NCBI GenBank assembly: GCA_001650895.1
Contig: LXYH01000031.1
Span: forward strand, 42,139 to 106,138
Length of the DNA: 64,000 bases
Source of the DNA: Rhodobacteraceae bacterium EhC02
Lineage (GTDB): Bacteria > Pseudomonadota > Alphaproteobacteria > Rhodobacterales > Rhodobacteraceae
Direction of reading: 5' to 3'
Every line of letters begins with the position of its first letter. Position 1 is the stretch's first letter. A model generated the notes under the pieces. The model was not told the DNA's origin. It made no database searches and worked only from the letters and a program-made list of their open reading frames with translations. The position numbers and the translations under genes were made by a program. Positions 40,902 to 48,587 of the stretch are shown piece by piece.

Positions 40902-43862
40902 TTATGCCGCAGAAATCTGGCAAAGGGTCACTTTGCCTTCATGCATACCTGTCACCGGGTCATATCCGTAGGATGTGACTGCGTTGACGCTTTCACCCAG
41001 AACGATCGGGTCCGTGCCCTCGGGATAGTTGCCCCGTTGGTCGACACCCTGGAACCAACCGGCAAAGTGGAACGGCATGAATGCCACGCCCGGTGCCACA
41101 CGCTCGGTCACAAGGGCCTTCACGCGTGCCTTGCTGCCGTTCTCGGGACCGTTGACCCAGACCCAGCCACCATCGGTGATGCCACGGGCCGACGCGTCCG
41201 CCGGGTTGATTTCGACGAACATGTCCTGCTGCAGTTCCGCCAGCCACGGGTTCGAGCGGGTCTCTTCGCCGCCACCCTCGTATTCGACCAGACGGCCGGA
41301 GGTCAGCACGATCGGGAAGCTTTCGGACAGCTTGCGCTCGACCGCCGAAGCCTGAACCGAGAAGCCGATGTTCGGCACACGGAACTGACGTCCATCTTCG
41401 CGGGTCGGGTAATCGGCCACCAGGTCCGGACGCGGCGAATAGATCGGCTCGCGGTGAACCGGGATCGGGTCGGGCAGGTTCCACGCCACCGCGCGGGCCT
41501 TGCCGTTGCCGAAGGGCACGCAGCCATGTTCGATCGCGACACGCTGGATGCCACCGGACAGGTCGGTCGACCAGCTGACAGCTGCCATCTTTTCGGGATC
41601 GTTGCCGCCGATGCGCTGGATCGTGGCCAACTCGTCCAGGGTCAGGTCCACGTCCCAGCCCAGCGTCTGCAGCACACCATAGGTGAACTGCGGATAGCCG
41701 TCCTGGATCTCGGATCCGACGGGGTAGCTGCCTTCGGCCAGAAGCGTCTCGCCTTCACGATCCACACCAAAGCGCGGGCGGAACGCACCGCCACCGTCCT
41801 TTACGGCGATGTTCGGGTTGTAAAGGATGTGCGTCCCGGGATGCTTGAACTCGGGCGTGCCCCAGCAGGGCCACGGCAGACCGTAGTAATCGCCGGCGAC
41901 CTCGCCCGCATCGGCAGGCGCGCGCAGGGTCACCAGGTCGAACTTGTCCTGGTTTGCCATATGCGCCTTCAGGCGTTCCGGGCTTTGTCCGGTATAGCCG
42001 GTCGACCAGCCACCGCTGTTGATTTCACGCAGGATCGATTCCGGGGTCGGTTCCATCGAGAACTTGCCCTGAACCATCTCGTAGTTCTTGAACATCTGGT
42101 CGGCAAAGCCAAGCTTGGTCGCCAGGCGGTAGATCACCGCATAGTCGTTGTCGCTTTCGAAGATCGGATCGACAACCTTTTCGCCCCACTGAACCGAGCG
42201 GTTCGACGCGGTGCGGCTGCCGCTGCACTCGAACTGGGTCGAGATCGGCAGCAGATAGGTGTTGTCGGTGCGATCATGCAGTGCCGCAAAAGTGGTGGGA
42301 TGCGGATCGGCCACGACCAGCAGGTCAAGCGCGTTCATCCCCTTCAGGCTGTCGCCCATCCGCGGCACGGTGTTGCCACCATGGCCGAAGACGATCATCG
42401 CCTTGATGTTGTCGCGCTGATCGACGTCTTCCGCATCAAGGGTGGTCGCGTCGAACCAGCGGGTCGACGGGATACCCGCCATTTCCATGTTGGCCTTGCG
42501 ATCACGCGCATCGCGCCCGCCCTTGGCCGGCACCTCGTCGAAGCGCGACTGGAAATAGTCGTAGGGCACATCCCAGACGCGGGACCAATGCTTCCAGCCA
42601 CCTTCGGACAGACCGTAGTAGCAAGGCAGCGAACCGATATCGAGACCGAAGTCCGTGGCGCCCTGCACGTTGCAGTGGCCGCGGAAAATGTTGGCCCCGG
42701 TGCCGTCGGAACCGACGTTGCCGGTCGCCAGCAGCAGGTTGCAATAAGTGCGGACGTTGGCCGTACCCACGGTGTGCTGCGTGCCGCCCATGCACCAGAT
42801 GAAGGTCGAGGGGCGCTGCGTGGCGAAGGTCTGCGCGACGCGCTTCAATTCGGCCTCGGGAATGCCGGTGATCCGCTCGACGACATCGGGCGAATATTTC
42901 TTCACTTCCTCGCGGACCTGATCCATCCCCCAGACGCGCTGGTCGATGTAGTCCTGGTCCTGCCAGCCATTCTCGAAGATATGCCACATGATACCCCAGA
43001 TGATGGCGATATCCGTGCCCGGACGCATGCGGATGTAATCCGTGGCATGCGCGGCGGTGCGCGTGAAGCGCGGGTCGATCACGATGACATTGGCGCGGTT
43101 CGTTTCCTTGCCCGTCAGGATGTGCTGCAGCGACACGGGGTGCGCTTCGGCCGCGTTCGACCCCATGAAGATGATGGTCTTGGCATTGCGGATGTCATTG
43201 TAGCTGTTGGTCATCGCGCCGTAGCCCCAGGTGTTCGCAACACCCGCCACGGTCGTCGAATGGCAGATACGCGCCTGGTGGTCGACGTTGTTGGTGCCCC
43301 AGAAGGCCGCGAACTTGCGGAACAGGTAGGCGCCTTCGTTCGAGAACTTGGCAGACCCCAGCAGATAGGCGCTGTCCGCGCCGTTCTTCTCGCGGATGTC
43401 CAGCATCTTGTCGCCGATTTCGTCGATCGCCTGCTCCCAGGAGATGCGCACCCACTGGCCGTTCTCTTTCTTCATGGGGTATTTCAGGCGACGGTCACCG
43501 TGGACCAGCTCGCGCACCGATGCGCCCTTGGCGCAATGGGTGCCGCGGTTGATCGGGCTGTTCCATGCCGGCTCCTGACCGACCCAGACACCGTTCTGGA
43601 CTTCGGCCTTGACCGTGCAACCGACCGAGCAATGCGTACAGATGTTGGTTTTCACCTCGACCGGCTGGCTGAAATCGGTCTTGCCCGCTTCGGCGCGACG
43701 CACCGTGGAGGCACCGATTGCGCCAAAGGCGGCAAGACCACCGACGGCAAGCCCCGAGGCCCTCAGAAAGCTGCGGCGATCAACCGGCTTTGCCGACACG
43801 CTCTGTGCAAAGGCGGCCAGGCCGCTGCGGTTTGCATCCGTGGATCTGCGTTTGACCAGCAT
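40902..43862 (-). CDS. Formate dehydrogenase catalytic alpha subunit (FDH3 type, Tat-exported)
   Basis: A 986-residue molybdopterin oxidoreductase. A Tat signal, DRRSFLR followed by a hydrophobic stretch, lies at residues 28-62 behind an unusually long N-region. The [4Fe-4S] site CTHCSVGC starts the mature enzyme, with the fourth cysteine in GTHCAKGA. The metal ligand is Cys200 in ARICHSTTVAG, so it is not a selenoprotein. Later segments such as VIDPRFTRTAAHATDYIRMR and CLLATGNVG-like blocks bind the two pterin cofactors. It oxidises formate in the periplasm. Three bases separate it from the small Tat-signal gene upstream. Confidence 0.94.
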   Translation of the reverse strand: MLVKRRSTDANRSGLAAFAQSVSAKPVDRRSFLRASGLAVGGLAAFGAIGASTVRRAEAGKTDFSQPVEVKTNICTHCSVGCTVKAEVQNGVWVGQEPAWNSPINRGTHCAKGASVRELVHGDRRLKYPMKKENGQWVRISWEQAIDEIGDKMLDIREKNGADSAYLLGSAKFSNEGAYLFRKFAAFWGTNNVDHQARICHSTTVAGVANTWGYGAMTNSYNDIRNAKTIIFMGSNAAEAHPVSLQHILTGKETNRANVIVIDPRFTRTAAHATDYIRMRPGTDIAIIWGIMWHIFENGWQDQDYIDQRVWGMDQVREEVKKYSPDVVERITGIPEAELKRVAQTFATQRPSTFIWCMGGTQHTVGTANVRTYCNLLLATGNVGSDGTGANIFRGHCNVQGATDFGLDIGSLPCYYGLSEGGWKHWSRVWDVPYDYFQSRFDEVPAKGGRDARDRKANMEMAGIPSTRWFDATTLDAEDVDQRDNIKAMIVFGHGGNTVPRMGDSLKGMNALDLLVVADPHPTTFAALHDRTDNTYLLPISTQFECSGSRTASNRSVQWGEKVVDPIFESDNDYAVIYRLATKLGFADQMFKNYEMVQGKFSMEPTPESILREINSGGWSTGYTGQSPERLKAHMANQDKFDLVTLRAPADAGEVAGDYYGLPWPCWGTPEFKHPGTHILYNPNIAVKDGGGAFRPRFGVDREGETLLAEGSYPVGSEIQDGYPQFTYGVLQTLGWDVDLTLDELATIQRIGGNDPEKMAAVSWSTDLSGGIQRVAIEHGCVPFGNGKARAVAWNLPDPIPVHREPIYSPRPDLVADYPTREDGRQFRVPNIGFSVQASAVERKLSESFPIVLTSGRLVEYEGGGEETRSNPWLAELQQDMFVEINPADASARGITDGGWVWVNGPENGSKARVKALVTERVAPGVAFMPFHFAGWFQGVDQRGNYPEGTDPIVLGESVNAVTSYGYDPVTGMHEGKVTLCQISAA

Positions 43863-43865
43863 GAC

Positions 43866-44075
43866 TTATGCTCCCTTGTAATAACGGTTGGTGCGGTAGA
43901 AGGCCTGGACATGCTCGGTCTCCTTGTACCGCGCCTTGGTCCGTTCATCGCCCGTTTCCTCAGCGAAGACAGGCTGCGCGCCGCCTGCAACAACACTGGT
44001 CGTCGCAGCAGCAGCAACTGCGCCAAAGAACCCGCGCCGCCCTATACCTTTTTCTTTTTTGATGCTTTCAGCCAT
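43866..44075 (-). CDS. Formate dehydrogenase-associated Tat-signal small protein
   Basis: A 69-residue protein made of a Tat signal (GRRGFFG near residues 12-18, then an Ala-rich hydrophobic stretch ending PVFA) and a short mature part ending HVQAFYRTNRYYKGA. The small family with this layout (TIGR02811-like) is always beside formate dehydrogenase genes. Its role is not established; it may be exported with the enzyme complex. AGGGAGGA precedes the ATG. Confidence 0.85.
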   Translation of the reverse strand: MAESIKKEKGIGRRGFFGAVAAAATTSVVAGGAQPVFAEETGDERTKARYKETEHVQAFYRTNRYYKGA

Positions 44076-44151
44076 GTCATCCTCCCTGGGTTCGTCCTGT
44101 GCCGGCAGATGCTGGTGCCCTGCCCGATATGTCTTCTGTCGTCTTGAAATC

Positions 44152-44805
44152 TCAAACCGTTCGTCCGCCCGAACCGCGATGCGCCGCCGCCTCAAGCTCG
44201 AACGCCCGCGTTTCGATATCCGTGAAAATCCGCCCGACCTCGGCCACGGCGCGATAGAATCGCGCACTGGGGGCCACGGCGAGATCATCGAAGAACTGCC
44301 CCACCCAGGGGGCAAGATGGCGCGCGAAGAAACCTGCCTCTCCGGCGGCGCCGCAACCCAGAACACTGGCATCGAACTCGCCCATGGCAAGCCCGGCCAT
44401 GATTTCGGACAGGCTGGCGATGTGATCCTCGGGCTCGAATCGGCCTTCGGCGCGCTCGACGCCCATCAGCTGCAGGTCGTGGCGCAGATCCGCCAGAGGA
44501 CGCTCGTTCAGGAAACCCGTGATGTAGAAAGAGGCGAAGGGCAGCAGCTCGCCGCGCCCGACCCCGACGAACAGCTCGAAAAACTCGCGCGCGACGTCTT
44601 CGGCATCGGCCTCTGCCGCTGTCCGGGCAAGCACCGCATAGGCCTGACCGAGGGCCGTCTCGTCACCTGTCAAACCAGCCAACAGGTCCAGCGCATCCCG
44701 GTCGGGCGCCGCAACAAGCAAAGATGCCAGAAGTGCCCATTGCTGGGACCTCAGCACCTCGTGGTCTGGTCTGGCTGGCGCAGCCGGGGCTGTGCTGGCT
44801 ATCAT
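44152..44805 (-). CDS. TorD/DmsD-family Tat chaperone for formate dehydrogenase
   Basis: A 217-residue all-helical protein of the TorD family. Key motifs are LLPFASFYITGFLNERPLA near residue 90 and EPEDHIASLSEIMAGL near residue 125, whose E-P-x-D-H core is the family hallmark. It should bind the Tat signal of the alpha subunit until cofactor loading is finished. I chose ATG 44805; a GTG at 44853 would place the start inside the promoter-like GTATAC region. Confidence 0.88.
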   Translation of the reverse strand: MIASTAPAAPARPDHEVLRSQQWALLASLLVAAPDRDALDLLAGLTGDETALGQAYAVLARTAAEADAEDVAREFFELFVGVGRGELLPFASFYITGFLNERPLADLRHDLQLMGVERAEGRFEPEDHIASLSEIMAGLAMGEFDASVLGCGAAGEAGFFARHLAPWVGQFFDDLAVAPSARFYRAVAEVGRIFTDIETRAFELEAAAHRGSGGRTV

Positions 44806-44857
44806 CAAGGTATCAACCTTCTGGCTATCGATGTCTGTGTAGGGTTCGCGCACTACG

Positions 44858-44876
44858 GTATACGGATATTGTATAC
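44858..44876. promoter_or_regulatory. Paired GTATAC palindromes upstream of the torD-FDH3 operon
   Basis: GTATAC occurs at 44858-44863 and 44871-44876, centres 13 bases apart, the second within ATTGTATACAC. Read on the minus strand, the second site gives GTATACAAT followed by ATCC. The same core with the AAT-CC context appears at 48501-48510. Such palindromes suit a GntR- or TetR-type repressor dimer. The region between torD and the DUF3306 gene (44806-44962) holds no gene. Confidence 0.5.
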
Positions 44877-44962
44877 ACGGTTTTCAAAACCCTTGGCAAT
44901 AATTTGTGACATCGATTTTACATGTTTGGATGCCGATTTTTTTTAGCTTTGCCAATGACGTG

Positions 44963-45634
44963 TCATTCCGGCACCGCACCTCCGTGCCGCCGCTGCGGCA
45001 CCATGGCCACCTGCGCCTGCCGGGGTGATTCATCCTCTCTCACGGGATCTTCGGCACCCGCAGGATCTGGCGCATCACCGGCCTCTTCAGGCTGCGGTTC
45101 TGCCGGATCGGGCAGATCACTGGCATCCTCGACCGACCTGACCTGCGCGACCTTGCGCGGTCGCACTGTCTCCTCCGCGACAGTTTTGTCGGCCTCATCA
45201 TACTCTGGCGCGGTCCGTTCTCCAATCAGATCCTTCACCATCTTTTCAACGCTTTGGCCCGACAGGACACCGCCGCCGCCGGGCACGCCGCCCGGTGCAT
45301 TCCAGTCCCAGGCATAGTCCACCGCCGGATCCGCGTAATCGCGCACCGCGGGGTTCACCAGCCACATCTTGCGCAGCGCCGCGTTCTTGAGATGGGCGGG
45401 CACGCCCTTGGCCAGGAACGGCTTGATGTCGAAACCCGCCGTGATCTCGTCAAGCGAGGGCAGCGAATCGATGATGGCTTGCGTGTCGACGGGATCTTCC
45501 GGCTGGATCGGATCAGGCAGTTCGGCGGGCTTTGGAGGCTCCTCGGACGCAACCGGGGTTTCCCGTTTCGCCGCAAGCTTCCTGCGTGACCAGTTGCGCA
45601 GGAAACCGCCTTCACGCTCTTCGGGATCAGTCAT
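44963..45634 (-). CDS. DUF3306 formate dehydrogenase-associated protein
   Basis: A 223-residue soluble protein. The opening GGFLRNWSRRKLAAK is the DUF3306 signature; SLDEITAGFDIKPFLAKGVP and LRKMWLVNPAVRDYADPAVD form its conserved core. The last 90 residues are acidic and Pro-rich, probably disordered. It occurs next to DUF3305 and formate dehydrogenase genes in many proteobacteria. Function unknown. The ATG overlaps the DUF3305 stop by four bases. Confidence 0.85.
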   Translation of the reverse strand: MTDPEEREGGFLRNWSRRKLAAKRETPVASEEPPKPAELPDPIQPEDPVDTQAIIDSLPSLDEITAGFDIKPFLAKGVPAHLKNAALRKMWLVNPAVRDYADPAVDYAWDWNAPGGVPGGGGVLSGQSVEKMVKDLIGERTAPEYDEADKTVAEETVRPRKVAQVRSVEDASDLPDPAEPQPEEAGDAPDPAGAEDPVREDESPRQAQVAMVPQRRHGGAVPE

Positions 45635-46167
45635 TGCCCCCCCTTGGGCGGCAACCCCGCCTTCCCGCGTGATTGCACCCACTTTTCGTCATCCGACAGG
45701 ATCCGCTTGGCGCGCGGATCATGTTCCATGTTCACAGGCACACGCTTGCGCTTGTGAAAGACCTCTTCCACGTGATGCGCGGCGATGAACGCCTCGATGC
45801 GCGCGGCCACGGCCGGCGGCATGGCCAGCGCCTCGACGATCCGTTCGGGATCACTGGCCATCGCCTCGCCCTCGTAGGGATCAGCCGTGACAAGCCGCAC
45901 CGCGTCGCCGTCGCAAGACACCCAGAGCGAGGGGCGCGCGGCGCGCAGGTTGTCGATGTAATGCGAGGTTTCGCCCGAATGCAGCACCACGGCATGATCG
46001 CCCATGTAATAGGTGCGCACCTCGCCCTGTTCGGACATCAGCGCACCACGCTCCAGCGGCGGGATCTCGGCCATCAGGGCCGCCGGCCGCACGACGCGCC
46101 TGGCCCAGACATTCGCGGGCGGGTACGACACACCCAGAACCGCGAGGCGCAGAACCTCCCGTGGCAT
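45631..46167 (-). CDS. DUF3305 formate dehydrogenase-associated protein
   Basis: A 178-residue soluble protein. SYPPANVWARRVVRPAAL near residue 15, TYYMGDHAVVLHSGETSHY near residue 55 and NNLRAARPSLWV-like text match the DUF3305 family. The tail contains ERIVEALAMPPAVAARIEAF and a KRKRVPVNMEHDPR segment. Its start overlaps the DUF6352 stop by one base and its stop overlaps the DUF3306 start by four. No enzymatic motif is visible. Confidence 0.85.
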   Translation of the reverse strand: MPREVLRLAVLGVSYPPANVWARRVVRPAALMAEIPPLERGALMSEQGEVRTYYMGDHAVVLHSGETSHYIDNLRAARPSLWVSCDGDAVRLVTADPYEGEAMASDPERIVEALAMPPAVAARIEAFIAAHHVEEVFHKRKRVPVNMEHDPRAKRILSDDEKWVQSRGKAGLPPKGGQ

Positions 46168-47186
46168 CAGGCGCGCCCCATGGCGGCGGGTATCTCTCCG
46201 GCGATCCCGTCACCCAGTAGCGGCAGACCGGTCACAAGGTTCTGCGGCTTGAAGCGGATCACATTGCTGCCGTCCAATCCGACGAACAGGTATACCGGCT
46301 GCGATCCGATCTGCGGCAGAACACCATCCGATGACAAGAAGGTCAGCGCGAAAAGCCCAACCAGTGCCGCGGCGGGCGTCTGGCCGTTCCACAGGGCATT
46401 GCCCACCTCGGTGCCCGCCTGATCAAGGCCGACATACCATTGCAGATCGACATCATTCGCGCTCAGCATCGGGGAGACGCTGACCGGCTGGCCCAGAAGG
46501 TGATGCACGAAACGTTCGACCGCGCGCGCAAAACCGGCCCGCGCCTTGGGATCCGCGCCGAAGGGCAGAACCATCGTATGCGCATCCGACCTGCTCCAAT
46601 AGGTCCAGGCGTTCTCGTCATTCAGCACATCCAGCGAATCGACACCGCCATTCATCATGGCAAACAACGGGTTGCTGTGAATCTCGCCTTCAAGTTCGGC
46701 CACCAGCTCGTCATCGGCCAGCATCAGCGCACCCTCATTCAGAAAGGCGCGTTGCGGGCGAAAGAACATCTCGGCGGCGCGCAGGACATGCACGTCGTCG
46801 CACCCTTCAAGCGCGTTGCGCAGGATCAGCTGAACAAGCTGATCGTAGAAGAGATGCGGCAGGCGCACGCGGTCACGCACCAGCCCCAGGTACCCCGCCT
46901 CGATCGACCCTGCAGCCAGAAGACGATCCCGCAGGGTCAAAAGGAATTCCCAATTCTCGCGCGCATCCGGGTCCTTGATATTGGCGCGCTCCATCACCGA
47001 CACCTGCGCGCGCGGCGTGGCCATCAGACGGGCATGCAAGGCGCGTTCGGCCGCACAGGCCTCGGCAGGCGGTACGATCTCGGGCCGGGCAAGCCAGGCC
47101 AGGATCAGTTCATCCGTGACCTGCATCCGGCCAGTGGCGTCCAGCCGTGTCAAGTGATGGCCGGAGGCGACCCAGAATTCCCTCAT
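46167..47186 (-). CDS. DUF6352 formate dehydrogenase-associated protein
   Basis: A 339-residue soluble protein starting MREFWVASGHHL, as in the family I know as DUF6352. A further conserved-looking stretch is HVLRAAEMFFRPQRAFLNEG near residue 140; many acidic residues follow (ADDELVAELE). There are no cysteine clusters, signal peptide or nucleotide-binding loops. It is translationally coupled on both sides. Function unknown. Confidence 0.75.
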   Translation of the reverse strand: MREFWVASGHHLTRLDATGRMQVTDELILAWLARPEIVPPAEACAAERALHARLMATPRAQVSVMERANIKDPDARENWEFLLTLRDRLLAAGSIEAGYLGLVRDRVRLPHLFYDQLVQLILRNALEGCDDVHVLRAAEMFFRPQRAFLNEGALMLADDELVAELEGEIHSNPLFAMMNGGVDSLDVLNDENAWTYWSRSDAHTMVLPFGADPKARAGFARAVERFVHHLLGQPVSVSPMLSANDVDLQWYVGLDQAGTEVGNALWNGQTPAAALVGLFALTFLSSDGVLPQIGSQPVYLFVGLDGSNVIRFKPQNLVTGLPLLGDGIAGEIPAAMGRA

Positions 47187-47752
47187 GACGTGCTCTTCTC
47201 TTCCATGAACGAGGCCAGGTCGAAATGCTCGGCCTCCGCGTCATCCTCGTCGGTTTCCACAACATGAAACGCCTTGTCATGCCCGCTCAGGTACCCGGCG
47301 GAAAACGCCGTGGTGTCGCGCGGCTTGAGGGTGCGAAACTGCTCCCTGATCCCACCCTCGGCCTGGGTGCGGTGCAAGGCGATCAATGTGCCTTCGGCGT
47401 GGCCGCGGCACAGATCCTCGGCCAGGGTCAACTCTTCTTCGGCGGCGGGACGGGCTGCGTCCATGTCGGGCGCACCCAGCTTGTCGATCAGTTGGCGGGC
47501 CAGCATCTCGACTGCCTCGTCGCGGTCGGACGGGCGCACGAAAGTCACTGTCACCAGGGTCGACCAGCCAAAACTTTCCACCCCCAGCAGACCCGAGCGA
47601 AAGGCGATCTGTTCCTTGCGGCCCAGCCTGTCCGGATCGCGCCCCGCGAACAGGAATGTTCCGGGAACCGCCCATTCGCCGGGTGTTGCCGCCTGCGCGA
47701 ACACCACCTCGTCCGAGCGGTCAAGCCGGATCGTGCGCGGCAGACGGATCAC
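47183..47752 (-). CDS. DUF6505 formate dehydrogenase-associated protein
   Basis: A 189-residue soluble protein (LPRTIRLDRSDEVVFAQAATP at the start, WAVPGTFLFAGRDP, SGLLGVESFGWSTLVTV in the middle). It matches the family I know as DUF6505. The tail is acidic (TDEDDAEAEHFD). It overlaps both neighbours by four bases. No catalytic motif is recognised. Confidence 0.75.
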   Translation of the reverse strand: MIRLPRTIRLDRSDEVVFAQAATPGEWAVPGTFLFAGRDPDRLGRKEQIAFRSGLLGVESFGWSTLVTVTFVRPSDRDEAVEMLARQLIDKLGAPDMDAARPAAEEELTLAEDLCRGHAEGTLIALHRTQAEGGIREQFRTLKPRDTTAFSAGYLSGHDKAFHVVETDEDDAEAEHFDLASFMEEKSTS

Positions 47753-48480
47753 AGCCTTGGCCCGTGGTCATCGCGCCAGGCCGCTTGCGGCAAAGCATCT
47801 CCCAGACGCGCCAGCCCGTCGGCATCCTGCACATCCACCGCCTCGGCCATGGTTCCGCCGGACGCAATCTTTTCGGCAAAGCGTTCCGCCAGCGCGGGAT
47901 ATCCGCCATGGGCCATGCGGTCGAAGTTCAGCATCAGATAGGCGGCAAAGCTTTCAAGGATCGCGGGCGGATCGGTGAAATCCTCTTCCTTCAGGGACAC
48001 GGAGGCGGGCTTGCTGCCGGGATCCGTCAGATGATCGCGATCCGCGATCAGCTCGACCCCCAGGACCATCCAGTCAGGCACCTCATCCTCGGCCACGCCA
48101 TCGGGCAGGTGCAACCGCATGCCGCCAAGCCGGCCTGCATCCAGCCGCAATTCCGAGGGCCAGCCGAAGGTGACCGCGCGCTCGGGCGGGCAATGCGCGG
48201 CCAGCGCGTCGCCCAGCGCCAGCATCCCCAGCACGAAAGCCTTGCGCGCCTCGGCCAGCGGCACGTCCGGCTCAAGAACCACCGCGAAATCGAACCGCCC
48301 GGCCATGGTGCCGCGCCGTCCCGTTTCGGGCATGCTGCAATGCCATACAAGCGTGCCGGCCCCGTGATCGGGCGCCAGCAGGCATGCTTGCGTCTGTGTG
48401 TCCCCCTGTGCCAGCCAATGCGCCGTGTAAGGCGGTGGCAGCACAAGAGCACGGGGCGCTGAATGATTGTCGAGCACCAC
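47749..48480 (-). CDS. Biotin/lipoate protein ligase-fold protein, FDH-associated
   Basis: A 243-residue protein resembling the BPL_LplA_LipB_2 family. LPPPYTAHWLAQGDTQTQA at the N-terminus, TLVWHCSM, GRFDFAVVLEPDVPL and VTFGWPSELRLDAGRLGGMRL keep the outline of a biotin/lipoate transferase, but the usual biotin loop GRGRxGR is replaced by ETGRRGT. The first gene of the accessory run; it is divergent from the ferredoxin-like gene across 107 bases. Its substrate is unknown, and a link with formate dehydrogenase is inferred from position. Confidence 0.75.
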   Translation of the reverse strand: MVLDNHSAPRALVLPPPYTAHWLAQGDTQTQACLLAPDHGAGTLVWHCSMPETGRRGTMAGRFDFAVVLEPDVPLAEARKAFVLGMLALGDALAAHCPPERAVTFGWPSELRLDAGRLGGMRLHLPDGVAEDEVPDWMVLGVELIADRDHLTDPGSKPASVSLKEEDFTDPPAILESFAAYLMLNFDRMAHGGYPALAERFAEKIASGGTMAEAVDVQDADGLARLGDALPQAAWRDDHGPRL

Positions 48481-48497
48481 GGCCTATCCTTGTCAAA

Positions 48498-48510
48498 ATC
48501 GTATACAATC
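48498..48510. promoter_or_regulatory. GTATAC palindrome in the divergent promoter of the accessory genes
   Basis: ATCGTATACAATC at 48498-48510 carries the GTATACAAT word also found, in the other orientation, upstream of torD (44868-44876). It lies between the ligase-fold gene (minus) and the ferredoxin-like gene (plus), so one site could control both. The match is direct; the regulator is not in the window. Confidence 0.5.
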
Positions 48511-48587
48511 CATTTCTAACGCACTTGCCACCAACTGCAAGAGCAGTCAGAACCACGCAACAGAGTTATAGATCAGGCCGGGCACTC

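Noticed and set aside
40902..43862. Selenocysteine in the FDH3 alpha subunit
   Set aside because: The active-site codon is TGC (Cys200), with no in-frame TGA, and no SECIS-type hairpin is needed.
39153..44147. A plus-strand open frame of more than 1,600 codons opposite the FDH3 genes
   Set aside because: It is antisense to five well-supported genes with family motifs, and its translation is rich in Arg/His/Gly without any domain. Long empty frames opposite real genes are common at this GC content.
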